Assembly: GCA_009773355.1 (NCBI GenBank)
Contig: WRPG01000005.1
Span: forward strand, 1 to 64,000
Source: Limisphaerales bacterium
GTDB lineage: Bacteria > Verrucomicrobiota > Verrucomicrobiia > Limisphaerales > SXTU01
Direction: 5' to 3'
Length of the DNA stretch: 64,000 bases
The notes under the pieces are model-generated. The model was not told where the DNA came from. It did not search any database and saw only the letters and a list, made by a program, of their open reading frames with translations. A program made the translations under genes and the position numbers. Numbering within the stretch: the stretch's first letter is position 1; each line of letters opens with the position of its first letter. Positions 54,268 through 62,690 of the stretch are shown here, one piece after another.

Positions 54268-55503
54268 CTACTGCGGTTTCCCCACCGCGTGATTCAGCTT
54301 CCCCCACGCCAGCAACCCCGCCGCCAGCGACACGCCCGCACAGGCCAGATACGGCCAGGACGGATGGAGGTGAAACAGCGAGCCGGCGAAGATCGGTCCC
54401 GCAATGCGCGCGAGACTGCCGAAGCTCTGCGCCACGCCGATGGTTTCGCCCTGCTCGTGCGCCGGCGTGAGGATGGAGAGCAATCCGAAGATGGGCGCGC
54501 GCGCGAGGCTGGAGCCGATGGCCAGCAGCGCCAGCACGCCCAGCAGCGCGCCCCAGCTCCGCACATACGGCAGCGGCGCGAGACTCGCCGCCGTGAAGAG
54601 CAGGCTCACCGCGATGAGTTTCGGCTCGCCGAGCTTCTTCACCGCGCGCCCGATGGCCCCGCCCTGCACGAACGCGCCAACGAGGCCGCAATACGCGAAC
54701 AGGTAGCCGATGACCTTCGCGTCGTCGGGCTTGTGGATGTCGAGCTTGAAGCTGTCAATGACCAGCAGGCCGAGCGTCGTCTCGAAGCAGGAGAAGGCAA
54801 ACGTCGCTAGGAAGAAGAGCCACACGAGCAGGCCCACCTGCGGGCGGGCGAGCGTGTGCGTCCAGAGCGCGAGGCGCGGGCGTTCGGCGGCATGTTCCGA
54901 ACTTGGCTGCCGGCTCTCCGGCAGGATGGCGAACGTGAGGAGAAAATTGCCGAAGCACATCGCGGCGGCGACCCTGCCCGGCCCGGTGCTGCCAAAGCCA
55001 TTGAACTTCAGCCCAAACACGTTGAACCCCGCCAGGCTCAGGCCGCTCAACGCCGGGCCAAGGATGAACCCCAGCCCGAACGCCATGCCGATGAGGCCCA
55101 TGCGCCGCGAGCGGTCCTCCGGCGGCGTGATGTCCGCGATGTAGGCCTGCGCCACGGAGATGTTCGCGCCGCAGATGCCGGCGAAGACGCGCGAGGCCAG
55201 GAGCATCCAGAGCGCGGTCTCGCCCTTCATCCCGGACGCGACGGCGAAGAGCGCGTAAGACACCGCCGAGCCGAAGTTGCTGATGAGCAGCACGGGCCGG
55301 CGGCCAACCCGGTCCGACCAGCGGCCCCACATCGGCGCGAAGAAGAACTGCATCGCCGAGAACGACGCCATGATGACACCGACGAGGAAGCCGCTCGCGC
55401 CGAAGTTCTCGCTGTAGACCGGCAGCAAGGGCAGCACGATGCCGAACCCGACGAGGTCGAGAAACACCGTGAGGAAAATCACCAGCAGCGACGGCTTCTT
55501 CAT
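54268..55503 (-). CDS. MFS transporter, TetA/drug-efflux type
   Basis: 411 residues, about 12 transmembrane segments. Motif A after helix 2 is textbook (GRWSDRVGRRPVLLISN), and the N-terminus LLVIFLTVFLDLVGFGIVLPLLP with ADITPPEDRSRRMGLIG in the middle matches the TetA/multidrug branch. Probably a proton-coupled efflux pump; the substrate cannot be told. A hairpin (55511-55543) lies just upstream of its start and could fold in the mRNA leader. Confidence 0.9.
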   Translation of the reverse strand: MKKPSLLVIFLTVFLDLVGFGIVLPLLPVYSENFGASGFLVGVIMASFSAMQFFFAPMWGRWSDRVGRRPVLLISNFGSAVSYALFAVASGMKGETALWMLLASRVFAGICGANISVAQAYIADITPPEDRSRRMGLIGMAFGLGFILGPALSGLSLAGFNVFGLKFNGFGSTGPGRVAAAMCFGNFLLTFAILPESRQPSSEHAAERPRLALWTHTLARPQVGLLVWLFFLATFAFSCFETTLGLLVIDSFKLDIHKPDDAKVIGYLFAYCGLVGAFVQGGAIGRAVKKLGEPKLIAVSLLFTAASLAPLPYVRSWGALLGVLALLAIGSSLARAPIFGLLSILTPAHEQGETIGVAQSFGSLARIAGPIFAGSLFHLHPSWPYLACAGVSLAAGLLAWGKLNHAVGKPQ

Positions 55504-55510
55504 TTCAATA

Positions 55511-55543
55511 AGGGGCGGACGGTAACGGGTCGCTTCCGCCCCT
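55511..55543. repeat. Hairpin in leader of MFS gene
   Basis: AGGGGCGGA (55511-55519) pairs with TCCGCCCCT (55535-55543), loop 15 nt. It lies 8 bp upstream of the MFS start codon, in the transcript leader. Confidence 0.6.
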
Positions 55544-55693
55544 ACAACCCCGCAGGCGAGGATGTGCTAATGACACCGGCAAGGCGGCGCATGCCATGCC
55601 TCGCCAGCAGAGCGCGGCGCTCCGGGCCGCAACGGCAACTTGCGCGGCAAATCGAGCGGGGGTTCGTGGCGCTTCGGTGTGTGCGTGGCCGCC

Positions 55694-55710
55694 GCGGGCG
55701 GGACGCCCGC
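55694..55710. repeat. Hairpin GCGGGC-GGGAC-GCCCGC
   Basis: A 6-bp stem with a 5-nt loop, 58 bp upstream of the aminotransferase start. The region 55560-55720 also has ggcgctcc/gcgctccgg words in both orientations, suggesting a worn paired repeat. No gene in 55504-55767. Confidence 0.5.
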
Positions 55711-55767
55711 GCTCCGGGAGAGCGGATGTGCCCTTGCCAATGCCTCGGTCCTGCGGGACAAACGCGC

Positions 55768-56625
55768 GTGCTTGTCTTTCTCAATGGCCGGCTCGTCCCG
55801 GAGGAACAAGCGGTCGTGTCCGCCTTCGACCGCGGTTTCCTCTACGGCGACGGCCTGTTCGAGACGCTGCGCGTGAAGAACGGCGTGCCGCTTCGCTGGG
55901 ATGCGCACTGGCGACGGCTCGCGGCGGGCGCGGAGACGTTGCGAATCAAGCTGCCGTTCACGTCCGACTTCCTGCGCGCCCAAGCCCGCGAACTCAGCCG
56001 GCAAAACCAGCTCCCTGAAGCCATCCTCCGCATCACCCTCTCGCGCAGCGTTGGGCAACGCGGCTACTCGCCCAAGGGCGCGGACACGCCAACGCTGGTG
56101 ATGTCGCTGCATCCGGCACCACCGCTCGGCCCGACTTCGCCGCAGTGGAAGCTCCACACTGCCTCGCTGCGCGTGCCGGCGGGCGACGCGCTCTCCGCCT
56201 GCAAGTCCGCCAACAAGCTGCTCCACGTCCTCGCCCGCGCCGAGGCCGAGGCCGCCGGAGCCGACGATGCGCTGCTCCTCAACCCGCTTGGCGAAATTGC
56301 CGAAGCCAGCGGCGCGAACCTCTTCTGGATTGAAGGCAATGCTCTGCACACGCCGCCTCTCTCGTCGGGTGCGTTGCCCGGCGTAACGCGCGCAGACGTG
56401 CTTGCGTGGTGCCAGTCGCAGGGAATCGCCGCGCACAAGACCACCATCGACCTCTCGCGCCTGCTTCGTGCCGACGGCGCTTTCCTCACATCGAGTGCGT
56501 CGGGTGTGGTCGAGGTGATTGCGTTGGACGACGAGGCGATTTCCACGTCGTCAATGACTCATCGCGTCCGCACCGCGCTACTTGCAGCTTGGGCGATTGA
56601 GGCAAACGCGACTGCCGTTCGTTAG
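55768..56625 (+). CDS. Class IV aminotransferase (IlvE / aminodeoxychorismate lyase family)
   Basis: 285-residue PLP fold-type IV protein. FLNGRLVPEEQAVVSAFDRGFLYGDGLFETLRV is the hallmark N-terminus; SANKLLHVLARAEAE holds the PLP Lys, and NPLGEIAEASGANLFWI and LPGVTRADVL complete the site. Branched-chain aminotransferase, D-amino-acid aminotransferase and 4-amino-4-deoxychorismate lyase (PabC) share this pattern; the length suits PabC or D-AAT. The GTG start at 55768 gives the natural N-terminus; the very long track ORF is a read-through of antisense sequence. Confidence 0.88.
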   Translation: MLVFLNGRLVPEEQAVVSAFDRGFLYGDGLFETLRVKNGVPLRWDAHWRRLAAGAETLRIKLPFTSDFLRAQARELSRQNQLPEAILRITLSRSVGQRGYSPKGADTPTLVMSLHPAPPLGPTSPQWKLHTASLRVPAGDALSACKSANKLLHVLARAEAEAAGADDALLLNPLGEIAEASGANLFWIEGNALHTPPLSSGALPGVTRADVLAWCQSQGIAAHKTTIDLSRLLRADGAFLTSSASGVVEVIALDDEAISTSSMTHRVRTALLAAWAIEANATAVR

Positions 56626-56666
56626 CACCCGTGACGATGCTGCCCACCGAGCTACGGAGTCGCGAA

Positions 56667-56769
56667 GCGTCTGGACTGCGGTCGCTTTAGCGCCGCTTTT
56701 TAGGGGCATCCAACTTTCAGCACGATTCGGACAGCGGCGCTGAAGCCGCCGCCGTCCAGACACTCCGCG
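56667..56769. repeat. Paired inverted repeat, CCAGACGCT family
   Basis: Left arm GCGTCTGGACTGCGGTCGCT and following AGCGCCGCTTT; right arm CAGCGGCGCTGAAGCC and GTCCAGACACTCCGCG. It resembles the complex at 51681-51876 and starts 40 bp after the aminotransferase stop. Confidence 0.75.
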
Positions 56770-56848
56770 TGTCCCAGCACCTCGGGTTCAAATCCCCTCG
56801 AATTCACGCCCGCCTTGGCCGCGTCAGTTTTTCTGCTAGTCTGTGGCC

Positions 56849-58285
56849 ATGAAAACCGCGTTCCAGCCCATGCCCCTCAGCCGCCGCGCCGCGCTTCAGC
56901 GCTCGGCCGTCGGCTTCGGCTGGCTCGCCGCGTCGTCCCTCCTCGCGGAAACCATCGGCAATCGGCAATCGGCAATCGGCAATTCTTCAAATCCTTCCGC
57001 CGCCAAACCCCCGCTTTTCACGCCCCGCGCCAAGCGCGTCATCTTCCTCTTCATGAAGGGCGGTCCGTCGCACATGGACACCTTCGATCCCAAGCCGCTC
57101 CTCGACCGCGACGACGGCAAGCCCTTCCCCGGCGCGAAGCCCCGCGTGCAGTTCGCCGCCACCGGCGAACTGCTCAAGTCGCCGTGGAAGTTCCAGAACT
57201 ACGGCCAGTCCGGCCTGCCCGTCAGCGAGCTGTTCCCGCACGTCGCGCAGTGCATTGACGACCTCTGCATCCTCCGCTCCTGCCACGGCACGAACCCCGC
57301 CCACGGCGGCGCGCTCCTCAAGCTTCACACCGGCAGCGACAACTTCGTCCGCCCCAGCATGGGCGCGTGGGTCAACTACGGCCTCGGCTCGGAGAACCAA
57401 AACCTCCCCGGCTTCATCACCATCTGCCCCACGCTCGCGCACGGCGGCGTGAACAACTGGGGCGCGGCCTTCCTGCCCGCGTGGACGCAGGGCACGCCCA
57501 TCGGCAACGCCGCCGTCCCCTCCGACAAGGCGCTCGTCCGCTACATCACCCCGCGCCTCGCCGCCAGCGAGCAGCGGCAGCAGCTCGACCTGCTCGCCGC
57601 GATGAACCGCGACCACCTCGCGCAGACCGGCCCGAACCAGGCGTTGGAAGGCCGCCTCAACTCCTTCGAGCTGGCGTTCCGCATGCAGATGGCGATGCCC
57701 GAGGCACAGGAAATTTCCCGCGAATCCGAAGCCACGAAGAAACTCTACGGCCTCGACGACAAGGTCACGGAGAACTTCGGTCGCCAATGCCTCATGGCCC
57801 GGCGCTTCGCCGAACGCGGCGTGCGCTTCATCCAGGTCACGCACAGCGACGGCGACGTGCAATGGGACCAGCACGGCAACCTCCGCAAAGGCCACACGAA
57901 GAACGCCGCCGAGGTGGACCGCCCCATCGCCGGCCTGTTGAAGGACTTGAAAGCCCGCGGCCTGCTGCAGGACACGCTCGTCCTCTGGGGCGGCGAGTTT
58001 GGCCGCACCCCCGCCGCGCAGGGCGGCCGCGACGGTCGCGACCACAACCCCGAGGGCTTCACCATGTGGATGGCCGGCGGCGGCGTGAAACCCGGCCTCG
58101 CCTACGGCGCGACCGACGACTACGGCTGGTTCGCCGCCGAGAACAAGATTCACATCCACGACCTGCACGCCACGCTCCTCGCGCTGCTGGGCATGGACCA
58201 CGAGCACCTCACCTACCGCCACGCCGGCCGCGACTTCCGCCTGACGGACGTGCAGGGGCATGTGGTGAAGGATATCTTCGGCTGA
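56849..58285 (+). CDS. DUF1501 protein with twin-arginine-like signal
   Basis: 478 residues. The N-terminus LSRRAALQRSAVGFGWLAASSL is a Tat-type signal. The body is a DUF1501 member of the alkaline-phosphatase/sulfatase-like superfamily: FLFMKGGPSHMDTFDPKP, SCHGTNPAHGGALLKLHTG, VTHSDGDVQWDQHGNL and LVLWGGEFGRTP. These usually pair with a DUF1549/DUF1553 gene, absent next to it. Right behind the signal lies a heptamer array encoding IGNRQSAIGN in frame. ATG 56849 is used rather than GTG 56843. Confidence 0.88.
   Translation: MKTAFQPMPLSRRAALQRSAVGFGWLAASSLLAETIGNRQSAIGNSSNPSAAKPPLFTPRAKRVIFLFMKGGPSHMDTFDPKPLLDRDDGKPFPGAKPRVQFAATGELLKSPWKFQNYGQSGLPVSELFPHVAQCIDDLCILRSCHGTNPAHGGALLKLHTGSDNFVRPSMGAWVNYGLGSENQNLPGFITICPTLAHGGVNNWGAAFLPAWTQGTPIGNAAVPSDKALVRYITPRLAASEQRQQLDLLAAMNRDHLAQTGPNQALEGRLNSFELAFRMQMAMPEAQEISRESEATKKLYGLDDKVTENFGRQCLMARRFAERGVRFIQVTHSDGDVQWDQHGNLRKGHTKNAAEVDRPIAGLLKDLKARGLLQDTLVLWGGEFGRTPAAQGGRDGRDHNPEGFTMWMAGGGVKPGLAYGATDDYGWFAAENKIHIHDLHATLLALLGMDHEHLTYRHAGRDFRLTDVQGHVVKDIFG
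56954..56981. repeat. Heptamer array inside DUF1501 gene (ATCGGCA x4)
   Basis: Four exact ATCGGCA units, the same word as the array in glcF, read in the same frame. They encode IGNRQSAIGN between the export signal and the mature domain. Confidence 0.9.
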
Positions 58286-58473
58286 ACGCGCGGTGCGCTT
58301 CTCGTCTCGCCAACCAATATGTCAATGAGAATTTGGTCAGTCGGTTTTGGCGTGGCGAAGTAAACGTGGGGTGGGGGGTGTCCTTGCGCAAGGATCACAA
58401 ATGCCGGAGCGCAGATTCTCCTGAGCGAGCTTGCCTTCCCTAAATCGGAGCGCAGCATCTTAGCCAACTTCAT

Positions 58474-59277
58474 ATGCACACCAACCAACAGCCACCGGAC
58501 TACGCTCGCTACCTCGGCATTGATTACTCGGGGGCAAGAACTCCAATCAGCAGCCTGCGCGGCTTGCGAATGTATTTGGCTCTCGGCAGTGATGAGCCGT
58601 GCGAGGTAAAGCCGCCGCCTGGACTCAAGCGATACTGGACTCGTCGTGGGGTAGCGGAATACCTGATCACGGTGCTGCGAGAGTCCCCGCGAACGATCGT
58701 GGGAATTGATCACGGCTTCTCATTTCCGCTGGCCTATTTCAACGAACATAAGATCAGAGGCGGTTGGGACGCGTTGCTTGGCTATTTTCTGGCGCACTGG
58801 CCGACGCATGAGGATTCGGTTTGGGTAGATCACGTTCGTTACGGGCTTGGTGGCCAGATGAGGCAGCGGACTGGAGATTCCAAGTGGCGCAGGCTTTGCG
58901 AACTCCGCGTCAAGGGTGCCAAATCGGTGTTTCATTTCGACTGTCAGGGCTCAGTGGCGAAGTCAACCCATGCAGGCCTGCCTTGGCTGAGGCGATTGCG
59001 TTCCAGCAAGGGAGTGAACTCGCACTTCTGGCCGCTTGATGGCTGGGAACCGCCGCCCGGCGGACATACGGTGGCTGAGGTTTATCCCTCCTTGTGGCGC
59101 GGGCGATACCCCGTGCAAGACAGCAGGACGGCAGACCAACAAGACGCCTACACCGTTGCCAAGTGGCTACAGGAGGCGGACCTCTCCGGGAAACTACAAA
59201 AGGCGTTCGCTCCTAACGTATCCATGAAGGAGAGAGTGCTGGGGCGGGTCGAGGGATGGATTTTAGGCGTCGGTTGA
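58474..59277 (+). CDS. DUF429-like protein (predicted RNase H-fold nuclease)
   Basis: 267 residues. The opening YLGIDYSGARTP, the second acidic strand VGIDHGFSFPLAYF, AEVYPSLWRGRYP and the late QQDAYTVAKWL follow the DUF429 pattern, with acids placed as in RNase H-like nucleases. The function of the family is not established. GC is visibly lower than in flanking genes, and the gene is next to a toxin-antitoxin pair and a gene fragment, so recent acquisition is likely. No partner gene suggests a pathway. Confidence 0.65.
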   Translation: MHTNQQPPDYARYLGIDYSGARTPISSLRGLRMYLALGSDEPCEVKPPPGLKRYWTRRGVAEYLITVLRESPRTIVGIDHGFSFPLAYFNEHKIRGGWDALLGYFLAHWPTHEDSVWVDHVRYGLGGQMRQRTGDSKWRRLCELRVKGAKSVFHFDCQGSVAKSTHAGLPWLRRLRSSKGVNSHFWPLDGWEPPPGGHTVAEVYPSLWRGRYPVQDSRTADQQDAYTVAKWLQEADLSGKLQKAFAPNVSMKERVLGRVEGWILGVG

Positions 59278-59291
59278 AACGTCAACGCCCG

Positions 59292-59372
59292 CTACCAGTG
59301 CATCACAAACCCGCCGTCCACATCGAGGGTCTGGCCGGTGACTTGGGCGGCGCAATCGGAGGAGCGGGCGAC
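59292..59372 (-). pseudogene. Remnant of a duplicated SDR gene (C-terminal end)
   Basis: On the minus strand this stretch reads SSDCAAQVTGQTLDVDGGFVMHW and a TAG stop, almost the same as the last 23 residues of the intact SDR gene ending at 60168 (SSDRTAQVTGQTLNVDGGFVMHW). About 75 bp align with a handful of differences. Upstream of that the similarity stops at the putative operator of the toxin-antitoxin pair. It looks like the stump of a second SDR copy removed or split when the pair arrived. Confidence 0.85.
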
Positions 59373-59384
59373 TAGGCTTTCTGG

Positions 59385-59409
59385 AATTCTGGCTAGACAG
59401 GCCAGAATT
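59385..59409. promoter_or_regulatory. Candidate operator of the toxin-antitoxin pair
   Basis: A perfect 9-bp inverted repeat, AATTCTGGC and GCCAGAATT, with a 7-nt spacer, centred about 32 bp upstream of the antitoxin start. It is AT-richer than its surroundings. Antitoxins of this type bind such palindromes to repress their own operon, so this is the obvious candidate site. Confidence 0.6.
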
Positions 59410-59428
59410 GATGGGCAAACGTCCCGGC

Positions 59429-59680
59429 ATGAAAAACACTTGGCAATTGCAGGAGGCCAAGAACCAGTTGAGCCTCGTGGTCGAGGACGCGCTGACCAAA
59501 GGCCCGCAGACCATCACGCGCCACGGCGAGCCGGTGGTGGTCGTGATGGCGGTGAAGGATTTCAAACAAGCCAGCAAGCCACGAAGGAAGCTGTCCGAGT
59601 TCCTTGCCAACTCGCCGTTGAAAGGCTCGGGCATCAATCTCGAACGCGTCCGTGATTTTCCCCGCGAGGTGAAGCTGTGA
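59429..59680 (+). CDS. Phd/YefM-type antitoxin
   Basis: 83 residues from the ATG at 59429 (MKNTWQLQEAKNQLSLVV). The pattern WQLQEAKNQLS..QTITRHGEPVVVV is the DNA-binding N-terminal half of Phd/YefM antitoxins; the C-terminal half (SGINLERVRDFPREVKL) should wrap the toxin. Its stop overlaps the toxin GTG start (GTGA), the usual coupling. Likely autorepressor through the palindrome at 59385-59409. Confidence 0.88.
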   Translation: MKNTWQLQEAKNQLSLVVEDALTKGPQTITRHGEPVVVVMAVKDFKQASKPRRKLSEFLANSPLKGSGINLERVRDFPREVKL

Positions 59681-60093
59681 GCTGGTTGTTGGACACGAAC
59701 GTCCTTTCCGAACCCCACCAGCGGACGCCGAATCGCAAGGTGATGGACTGGCTCGACGCGCAGCCGGAGGCAGAGATGTTCGTGTGCGCCATCACGCTTG
59801 GCGAACTGCAAAGCGGAGCCGCACGGCTGCCGGAAGGCCCCAAGCGTCGCCGCCTGCTCAACTGGCTCAACAACGACCTGCGGCAGCGGTTCGCCGGGCG
59901 TATCCTGCCGGTGGACGAGCGCGTCAGCCTCGCGTGGGGCAACTTGCTGGCGGCCAACTGGCGGCAACCCTTGCCGACCGTTGACAGTCTGATTGCTGCA
60001 ACCGCATTAGCCCACGGCCTGACCCTCGCCACGCGCAACACACAGGACATGGCGCGAACGGGAGCGAGCTTGTTCAATCCGTGGGAGGAGTAG
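59677..60093 (+). CDS. vapC: PIN-domain toxin (VapC/FitB-like)
   Basis: 138 residues. The PIN active-site acids are all visible: D6 (MSWLLDTNVLSE), E43 (ITLGELQSG) and D103 (PTVDSLIAATA), with a late TRNTQDM providing the fourth position. An endoribonuclease that typically cuts tRNA or rRNA; the FitB/VapC subtype fits the Phd-like partner. GTG start overlapping the antitoxin stop. Its TAG stop is the first three bases of an inverted repeat, so the repeat ends the gene. Confidence 0.92.
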   Translation: MSWLLDTNVLSEPHQRTPNRKVMDWLDAQPEAEMFVCAITLGELQSGAARLPEGPKRRRLLNWLNNDLRQRFAGRILPVDERVSLAWGNLLAANWRQPLPTVDSLIAATALAHGLTLATRNTQDMARTGASLFNPWEE

Positions 60094-60162
60094 CTCGACA
60101 TTCCAATGTCGAGCTGGTTGCGGTGCCGCGCGCAGCATTCTCGACATTGGAATGTCGAGCTA
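60091..60162. repeat. Paired hairpin repeat, CGACATTCCAATGTCG family, copy 2
   Basis: A 23-bp arm beginning TAGCTCGACATTCCAATGTC (60091-60113) is perfectly inverted at 60140-60162; loop 26 nt. The first TAG is the toxin stop codon. It ends 5 bp before the SDR stop on the other strand, so it separates convergent genes. Confidence 0.92.
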
Positions 60163-60167
60163 CGCGA

Positions 60168-60977
60168 CTACCAGTGCATCACAAACCCGCCGTCCACGTT
60201 GAGGGTCTGACCGGTGACTTGGGCGGTGCGGTCGGAGGAGAGGAAGATGACCATGTTCGCGATGTCCTCGGGCGTCTGCCAGCGGCCCAGCGGGAGCAGC
60301 GCGCAGATTTTGTCGCCGGCCCATTCTTCGTAGGTGCGGCGTTTGTCGGGCGGCTGCTGGTCGTGCCATGCGCGCCAGACGGATTCATTGAGCGGCGTTT
60401 TCACCATGCCGGGGCAGACGGTGTTCACGCGGATGCCGTGCGGCGCGAGGTCCTTGGCGAGGCACTGCGCGAAGTTGATGTTCGCCGCCTTGGACGCGCT
60501 GTAGGGCGGATCGGTCTGCGAGCCGATCTGCCCGGCGACGGACGCGAGGAAGACCAGCGTGCCGCGCTTCCGCTCGACGAGGCGCGGCGCGACGACGTGC
60601 GCGAGGTTCACCATGCCCATCACGTTCACCTCGAAGACGCGCGGCCAGTCGGCGGGCGTGAGGTTCGTGAAGGGGAAGCCGAACTTGCCGGAGCCGATGG
60701 CGGCGGCGTGGGCGAGGTGCTCGATGGGGCCAAGCTGCGCTTCCGTCGTGGCGAGCGCGGCCTCGATGGTCTCACGCCGCGTCACGTCCACGACGCAGCC
60801 GAGGGCGGGGACTTGATGTGCGTCGGAGAGTTCGCGGGCAACGTCAATGACCTTGGGCGACACATCCCACAGCGCGACCTTGCAGCCTTCGCTGGCGAAG
60901 AGTTCCGCAATGGCGCGACCAATGCCGCTGGCTCCGCCAGTGACGACGGCGACGTGGTCCGTGAGGTTGAGTTGCAT
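60168..60977 (-). CDS. Short-chain dehydrogenase/reductase (FabG-like)
   Basis: 269 residues. Cofactor motif TGGASGIGRAIAE, the NAG-equivalent HAAAI, catalytic YSASK (Tyr and Lys) and CPGMVKTPL are in order, with the classical C-terminus DGGFVMHW. The sequence resembles dehydrogenases of sugar or hydroxy-acid catabolism, but the substrate is not predictable. A truncated second copy of its 3' end lies 0.9 kb away beyond the toxin-antitoxin genes. The start is ATG 60977; the track extension to 61340 is not homologous. Confidence 0.92.
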   Translation of the reverse strand: MQLNLTDHVAVVTGGASGIGRAIAELFASEGCKVALWDVSPKVIDVARELSDAHQVPALGCVVDVTRRETIEAALATTEAQLGPIEHLAHAAAIGSGKFGFPFTNLTPADWPRVFEVNVMGMVNLAHVVAPRLVERKRGTLVFLASVAGQIGSQTDPPYSASKAANINFAQCLAKDLAPHGIRVNTVCPGMVKTPLNESVWRAWHDQQPPDKRRTYEEWAGDKICALLPLGRWQTPEDIANMVIFLSSDRTAQVTGQTLNVDGGFVMHW

Positions 60978-61058
60978 TGCCGCGAGTGTGAGCAAGGCGG
61001 GGAAAATGGCAAACGAATGGGGACAAACGAATGACTGTATCCGAGGCGGCGTTTGGAC

Positions 61059-61160
61059 GTGCCGGCGGTTTGCAACCGCCGTGTTGCGGGTGGATGGCTC
61101 GGATGCCTCTGCCTCCTGTTCTACTGTGGGCCACAGACGGCGGTTGCATACCGCCGGCAC
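61059..61160. repeat. Paired hairpin repeat, GCCGGCGGTTTGCAACCGCC family
   Basis: Left arm 61059-61080 and right arm 61139-61160 are inverted copies with one mismatch; each holds a GGCGGTT..AACCGCC stem. Loop 58 nt. It ends 4 bp before the stop of the DUF1501 gene. A single arm of the same family lies at 62870. Confidence 0.9.
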
Positions 61161-61164
61161 GGCT

Positions 61165-62589
61165 TCAACCAAACAGCGGTGCGAGCGGGCGGCCTTCTTC
61201 GAGAAGGTTGTAAGGGCGACCTTGGAGGTCGGTGGCTTCGAGGTTCTCGATGCCCATCGCGTGATAGACGGTCTTGGCGATGTCCTCGGGGCCGACAGGG
61301 TTGTCAGCCGGATACTCGCCGCGCGGGTCGGTCTGGCCATAGACTTGGCCGCCGCGGATGCCGCCGCCGGCCATCACCACGCTCATGCAGGCGGTCCAGT
61401 GGTCGCGTCCGGCGGCAACTTTTCCGCGCGTGCGCGGGTCGCCGACCTTGGGCTTGCGGCCCATCTCGCTGGTCACGAGCACGAGCGTTGAGTCGAGCAG
61501 GCCGCGCTGGCTCAGGTCTTCGAGCAACGCGGAGTAACCCCGGTCGAACTCGGGCAGCAAATCTTCCTTCAGGCAGGCGAAGTTGTTCCCGTGTGTGTCC
61601 CAGCCGCCGCCGCTCAGGCATTTCTTGGCGATGTTCTCGTCGCTCTCCGCCCAGAAGACGGTGATGAACGGCACGCCCGCCTCGACAAGCCGTCGCGCCA
61701 TGAGCAGGCCCATGCCGTTGATGGTCCGGCCGTAGCGGTCGAGTGTCGCGGGCTTTTCCGTCGCGATGTCGAACGCGCCCGCCGTCGCGCTGGAGGCGAG
61801 GAGGGAGAAGGCCTTCTCCTGCTGGCGGACGTAATTGTTGACGATGGCCTCGTGGTCCAGCTCGCGGCGCGCGGAGTTGACCGCGTCAAGCAACGCGCGG
61901 CGGTCGCCCATGCGCGCGTGGGTCATGCCCGCGTCGAGCGTGAGCGTGGGCGCGGTGAAGCGCAGCGGCTCGTCGCGGTTGCCGGCGACGAAGAAGGGGT
62001 CGAACTCCATGCCGAGCCGGCCCGCGAACTGCCCCGGCCGCGTGTAGGGCGCGCGGCTGGGCTTGAAGGGCAGCGTGACGACCTGCGGCATCTTCGGGTG
62101 CGGCGGACGCTTCGCGCCAATCACGCAGCCTATGGAAGGCCAGTCGGTCGCGTAAGGCCGGCGGTCGTTGCCCTCGCGCTTGAAGGTCGCGTCGGGTGCG
62201 TGGCCGGTGAGGTTGTAGTAGTAGCCCGCGTGGTGGTCGCCGGTGGCACGCCCGTAGTCCGTCAGGCCGTTGACGATGGCGAGGTGATGTCCCTGCTTCG
62301 CAGTCAGCGGCAGGTGCTCGCAGATGTTCACGCCCGGCGCGGAAGTGCGGATGGGCTTGAACTCGCCGCGATACTCGACCGGCGCGTCCGGCTTCATGTC
62401 CCACATGTCAATGTGCGAGGAGCCGCCGCAGAGGAAGAAGAGGATGGTGGACTTCGCCGGCTGCTTGCGCGGCGCGAGTTGCGCGGTGCCGAGGGTGGAA
62501 CTCCCGAAGCTCAACCCCGCCAGTCCCGTGGTGGACGCCGCGATGAACGCGCGTCGGCTCATGGCCGGGGAGAACAGCGGGGCTTGCAT
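61165..62589 (-). CDS. DUF1501 protein with twin-arginine-like signal
   Basis: 474 residues. Signal MSRRAFIAASTTGLAGLSFG near the N-terminus is Tat-like. The DUF1501 body shows ILFFLCGGSSHIDMWDMKPD, GDHHAGYYYNLTG, GGGWDTHGNNFACL and LVLVTSEMGRKPKVG, the metal-binding pattern of the sulfatase-like superfamily. It is about as similar to its family as the copy at 56849 and likewise lacks an adjacent DUF1553 gene. ATG 62589 (MQAPLFSPAMSRR) is chosen; MSRR 9 residues later is possible too. Confidence 0.9.
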   Translation of the reverse strand: MQAPLFSPAMSRRAFIAASTTGLAGLSFGSSTLGTAQLAPRKQPAKSTILFFLCGGSSHIDMWDMKPDAPVEYRGEFKPIRTSAPGVNICEHLPLTAKQGHHLAIVNGLTDYGRATGDHHAGYYYNLTGHAPDATFKREGNDRRPYATDWPSIGCVIGAKRPPHPKMPQVVTLPFKPSRAPYTRPGQFAGRLGMEFDPFFVAGNRDEPLRFTAPTLTLDAGMTHARMGDRRALLDAVNSARRELDHEAIVNNYVRQQEKAFSLLASSATAGAFDIATEKPATLDRYGRTINGMGLLMARRLVEAGVPFITVFWAESDENIAKKCLSGGGWDTHGNNFACLKEDLLPEFDRGYSALLEDLSQRGLLDSTLVLVTSEMGRKPKVGDPRTRGKVAAGRDHWTACMSVVMAGGGIRGGQVYGQTDPRGEYPADNPVGPEDIAKTVYHAMGIENLEATDLQGRPYNLLEEGRPLAPLFG

Positions 62590-62690
62590 GGTCGGGGAAT
62601 CTGACGCGGGCGGGCGGGAAGTCAATCAAGCGGAGTCGGTGCGTGCCGGCGGAGCGCATCTCACGTTCTTCCATTCAGACACTTTCTCTC

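Noticed and set aside
58474-60093. DUF429-like gene plus toxin-antitoxin as a single three-gene defence system
   Set aside because: The gene is separated from the pair by an SDR remnant on the other strand and the operator-like palindrome. Nothing shows co-transcription.
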